In this document: piece after piece, positions 3,882 through 5,296 of the stretch | Layout: each line of letters starts with the position of its first letter | Position numbering within the stretch: position 1 is the first letter of the stretch | From: JBDRGC01 sp043818215 | GTDB taxonomy: Bacteria; Chloroflexota; Anaerolineae; Anaerolineales; UBA11858 | Direction of reading: 5' to 3' | Length of the DNA: 5,296 nt | Assembly (NCBI GenBank): GCA_043818215.1 | Contig: JBDRGC010000179.1 | Coordinates: 1-5,296 of the forward strand | Translations under genes and position numbers: made by a program | The notes under the pieces: generated by a model | Seen by the model: only the letters and a program-made list of their open reading frames with translations | Databases searched by the model: none | What the model was told of the DNA's origin: nothing

Positions 3882-5138
3882 CTAGCCCCCGAGCGCGCCT
3901 GCCAGCGGGACGGGAGTGAATACCAGGATGAAGATGATCAGCCCCAAAATAGCGACGGCCTTTCGGCGTTGATCCAGCGGGGTGATCTGATCCAGGGGTT
4001 CGGCGTGAACGCCCCCCATTAAGAAGATCAGGAAGGCCCATAGCCACCATCCCGACCAAACCAAACCCATCAAGAGCAGCCCTCCCAGGATGAACGGCCT
4101 GATCTTACGCGCCCGCACTCCCAACAGGCCATAGATCAAGTGACCGCCGTCCAATTGCCCAACCGGAATCAGGTTGAGTGCGGTGACCAGCAAACCTGCC
4201 CATCCGGCCCAGGCGACTGAATTTATGGTGACGTCCAACCCCCCGGTGGGTAGCGGCATCCCTGTGAAGAAATAGCGTATCCAATACAGGGCTGGAGAAA
4301 TGCCTCCAAAATGGACTGGCTGAGGCAACAAATTTCCGTGGATGATGTACTTCAATAGCAGATAGAGGAGCGAGTTCCCCTCGAAGATCTGGCCCGGAGG
4401 TAAAACCAGGGGGATTTTGCTCACCTCGGATGTGTAGAGGCCGATGATGAGCACCGGGATAGCCACCACTAACCCTGCCAGCGGCCCAGCCACGCCGATA
4501 TCGAGCAAAATGCGTTTGTTTTTGGGCGGCTGCTTGAGTTGGATAAAAGCCCCCATGGTGCCAAACGGACTGAGTGGAAAGGGGAGAAAGTATGGGAGTG
4601 TGACCGCCGTTTTATGATAACGCGCTGCCAGGTAGTGACCGAACTCGTGAGCAGTCAGGATCGCCAACATACTCACAGCAAAGGGCCAGCCGGTACCCAG
4701 GTTGGCGAGGATATTCTTGATATCGGTCAGCGTGTTTCCGGTTACAGGGCCTTCGTAATTGTAGAGTGCTCCCGCAAAGAGAACACTCAGCAGTGTAAGT
4801 AAAAAGAGACCCGCGTTTACCCATGGGTTGGATGGTTTTGGCCGGACGACACCCCTGATCAAGAGAATGGTCTGCCTGCCATCTTCCAGCCGGAAAATCG
4901 GGGTTACGTCGTGAGGTTGCAGCGCCTCTGCCAGTTGGTCGTAGGCAGCCTCAGAATCGAGGTATAGCTTCCCCCTGTAGCGGACCAGGAATCCCTGTTG
5001 AGCGGTTCCCCAGGTGGTATCATCAATACGCAGTACTCGGCGGATAAGGGGAGTCAAGTTATCAGTTTCAATTTTAGAATTACCCCTTTGCGGGTTTTGG
5101 ACATCGTGCCCTATGGGCGTTTTGGATTGTGGAGTCAT
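3882..5138 (-). CDS. Site-2 protease family (M50) intramembrane metalloprotease
   Basis: A 418-residue multi-pass membrane protein of the M50 zinc metalloproteases, which cut substrates within the membrane, often to release signalling factors. A soluble N-terminal region (1-105, with RYRGKLYLDSEAAYDQLAEAL) precedes the first membrane segment (about 107-126). The zinc motif HEFGH is at 164-168 (His164, His168 ligands, Glu165 catalytic). The second motif, NLIPVGQLDGGH (322-333), supplies Asp330 as third ligand. Further hydrophobic segments are at about 212-235, 305-325, 348-378 and 393-415. No PDZ domain is evident between the motifs; a loop region (236-304) is there instead. The layout resembles the EGY/cyanobacterial-type M50 group. 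The upstream Shine-Dalgarno is weak, but no later Met occurs before residue 157, so ATG 5138-5136 is the best start. It leads a probable two-gene unit with the phosphoesterase. The substrate is unknown. Confidence 0.94.
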   Translation of the reverse strand: MTPQSKTPIGHDVQNPQRGNSKIETDNLTPLIRRVLRIDDTTWGTAQQGFLVRYRGKLYLDSEAAYDQLAEALQPHDVTPIFRLEDGRQTILLIRGVVRPKPSNPWVNAGLFLLTLLSVLFAGALYNYEGPVTGNTLTDIKNILANLGTGWPFAVSMLAILTAHEFGHYLAARYHKTAVTLPYFLPFPLSPFGTMGAFIQLKQPPKNKRILLDIGVAGPLAGLVVAIPVLIIGLYTSEVSKIPLVLPPGQIFEGNSLLYLLLKYIIHGNLLPQPVHFGGISPALYWIRYFFTGMPLPTGGLDVTINSVAWAGWAGLLVTALNLIPVGQLDGGHLIYGLLGVRARKIRPFILGGLLLMGLVWSGWWLWAFLIFLMGGVHAEPLDQITPLDQRRKAVAILGLIIFILVFTPVPLAGALGG

Positions 5139-5153
5139 TTGGTTTTTCTTAAT

Positions 5154-5166
5154 TAGACTGAGTCTA
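5154..5166. promoter_or_regulatory. 13-base palindrome before the site-2 protease
   Basis: TAGACT at 5154-5159 mirrors AGTCTA at 5161-5166 around one base. It overlaps a minus-strand TCTAAT (5157-5152), a possible -10 box whose -35 (TAGCTT, 17 bases away) is poor. Transcripts from it would have a very short leader, in keeping with the weak ribosome-binding site. It could be an operator; evidence is limited to symmetry and place. Confidence 0.25.
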
Positions 5167-5179
5167 CTGAAAAAAAGCT

Positions 5180-5213
5180 ATCTCACCGCAGAGTACGCGA
5201 AGAGCGCTGAGAT
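5180..5213. repeat. GCAGAG-type 9-base-period dispersed repeat fragment
   Basis: Three successive nine-base units (GCAGAGTAC 5188, GCGAAGAGC 5197, GCTGAGATT 5206) are bounded by perfect inverted ends ATCTCA (5180-5185) and TGAGAT (5208-5213). This wording resembles short intergenic repeats of the CGCAGAG kind found in many copies in some bacterial genomes. A CTCTGC in the opposite sense ends the window (5291-5296). Only one unit is in view, so copy number is inferred. Confidence 0.45.
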
Positions 5214-5268
5214 TTTTAAATAATTAGTTTTACGTTTCTAAACTTTGCTCAGATTTTGGTATGAATTC

Positions 5269-5283
5269 TAAAACCTGGTTTTA
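5269..5283. repeat. 15-base palindrome
   Basis: TAAAACC at 5269-5275 mirrors GGTTTTA at 5277-5283 around one T. A T-run follows on the plus strand, but the loop is tiny and the stem AT-rich, so a terminator is doubtful. The rest of 5214-5296 shows no gene. Confidence 0.3.
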
Positions 5284-5296
5284 AGTTTTTCTCTGC

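Noticed and set aside
3382..4059. Minus-strand 225-codon frame
   Set aside because: It is an out-of-frame shadow of the phosphoesterase and protease genes, Arg/Pro/Gly-rich as expected for a GC-rich alternative frame.
1..5296. CRISPR array, riboswitch or defence system
   Set aside because: No regularly spaced repeats, no recognisable riboswitch core, and no nuclease, toxin-antitoxin or restriction genes are visible on either strand.

Overview
The window is a junction between ordinary chromosome (right, roughly 2863-5296) and the integrase end of an integrated mobile element (left, roughly 1-2877). The right side is visibly richer in G+C than the left, and the change falls at a tRNA gene. The organism is a bacterium: the tRNA-Asn has a perfect sigma70-type promoter and most genes have Shine-Dalgarno sites. 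The site-2 protease with a soluble N-terminal region, next to a short DHH-DHHA1 phosphoesterase, reminds me of Chloroflexota (Anaerolineae-like) genomes. That placement is an impression from family resemblance only.

Chromosomal side, all on the minus strand: a multi-pass site-2 (M50) protease (5138-3882), then 12 bases later a DHH-family phosphoesterase (3869-2994), probably one transcription unit, then tRNA-Asn(GUU) (2938-2863) with its own promoter. The stretch upstream of the protease (5139-5296) holds a small repeat with a GCAGAG-like 9-base period and two palindromes, but no gene.

Element side: a tyrosine integrase (1639-2877, plus strand) runs into the tRNA gene, so its last codons and stop codon lie in the tRNA 3' end. 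This is the classic layout of an element integrated at a tRNA 3' end; the other attachment site is not in view and should lie beyond the left edge. Upstream of the integrase are two paralogous excisionase-like wHTH proteins (703-924 and 1298-1513), two uncertain 53-codon ORFs (510-671, 975-1136), and spacers rich in inverted and direct repeats. At the far left, reading outwards on the minus strand, is the start of a two-TM membrane protein with a basic, possibly DNA-binding tail (436 to beyond 1); it is open to the edge and easily missed.

How the parts may work together: the integrase would recombine at the tRNA-Asn 3' end, with one or both small wHTH proteins acting as directionality factor and/or repressor on the repeats between 1160 and 1290. 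A bidirectional terminator inside the last integrase codons (2826-2863) would end tRNA transcription and keep the strong tRNA promoter from running antisense into the integrase. The integrase ribosome-binding site sits between two mutually exclusive hairpins (1607-1639), which suggests translational or operator control.
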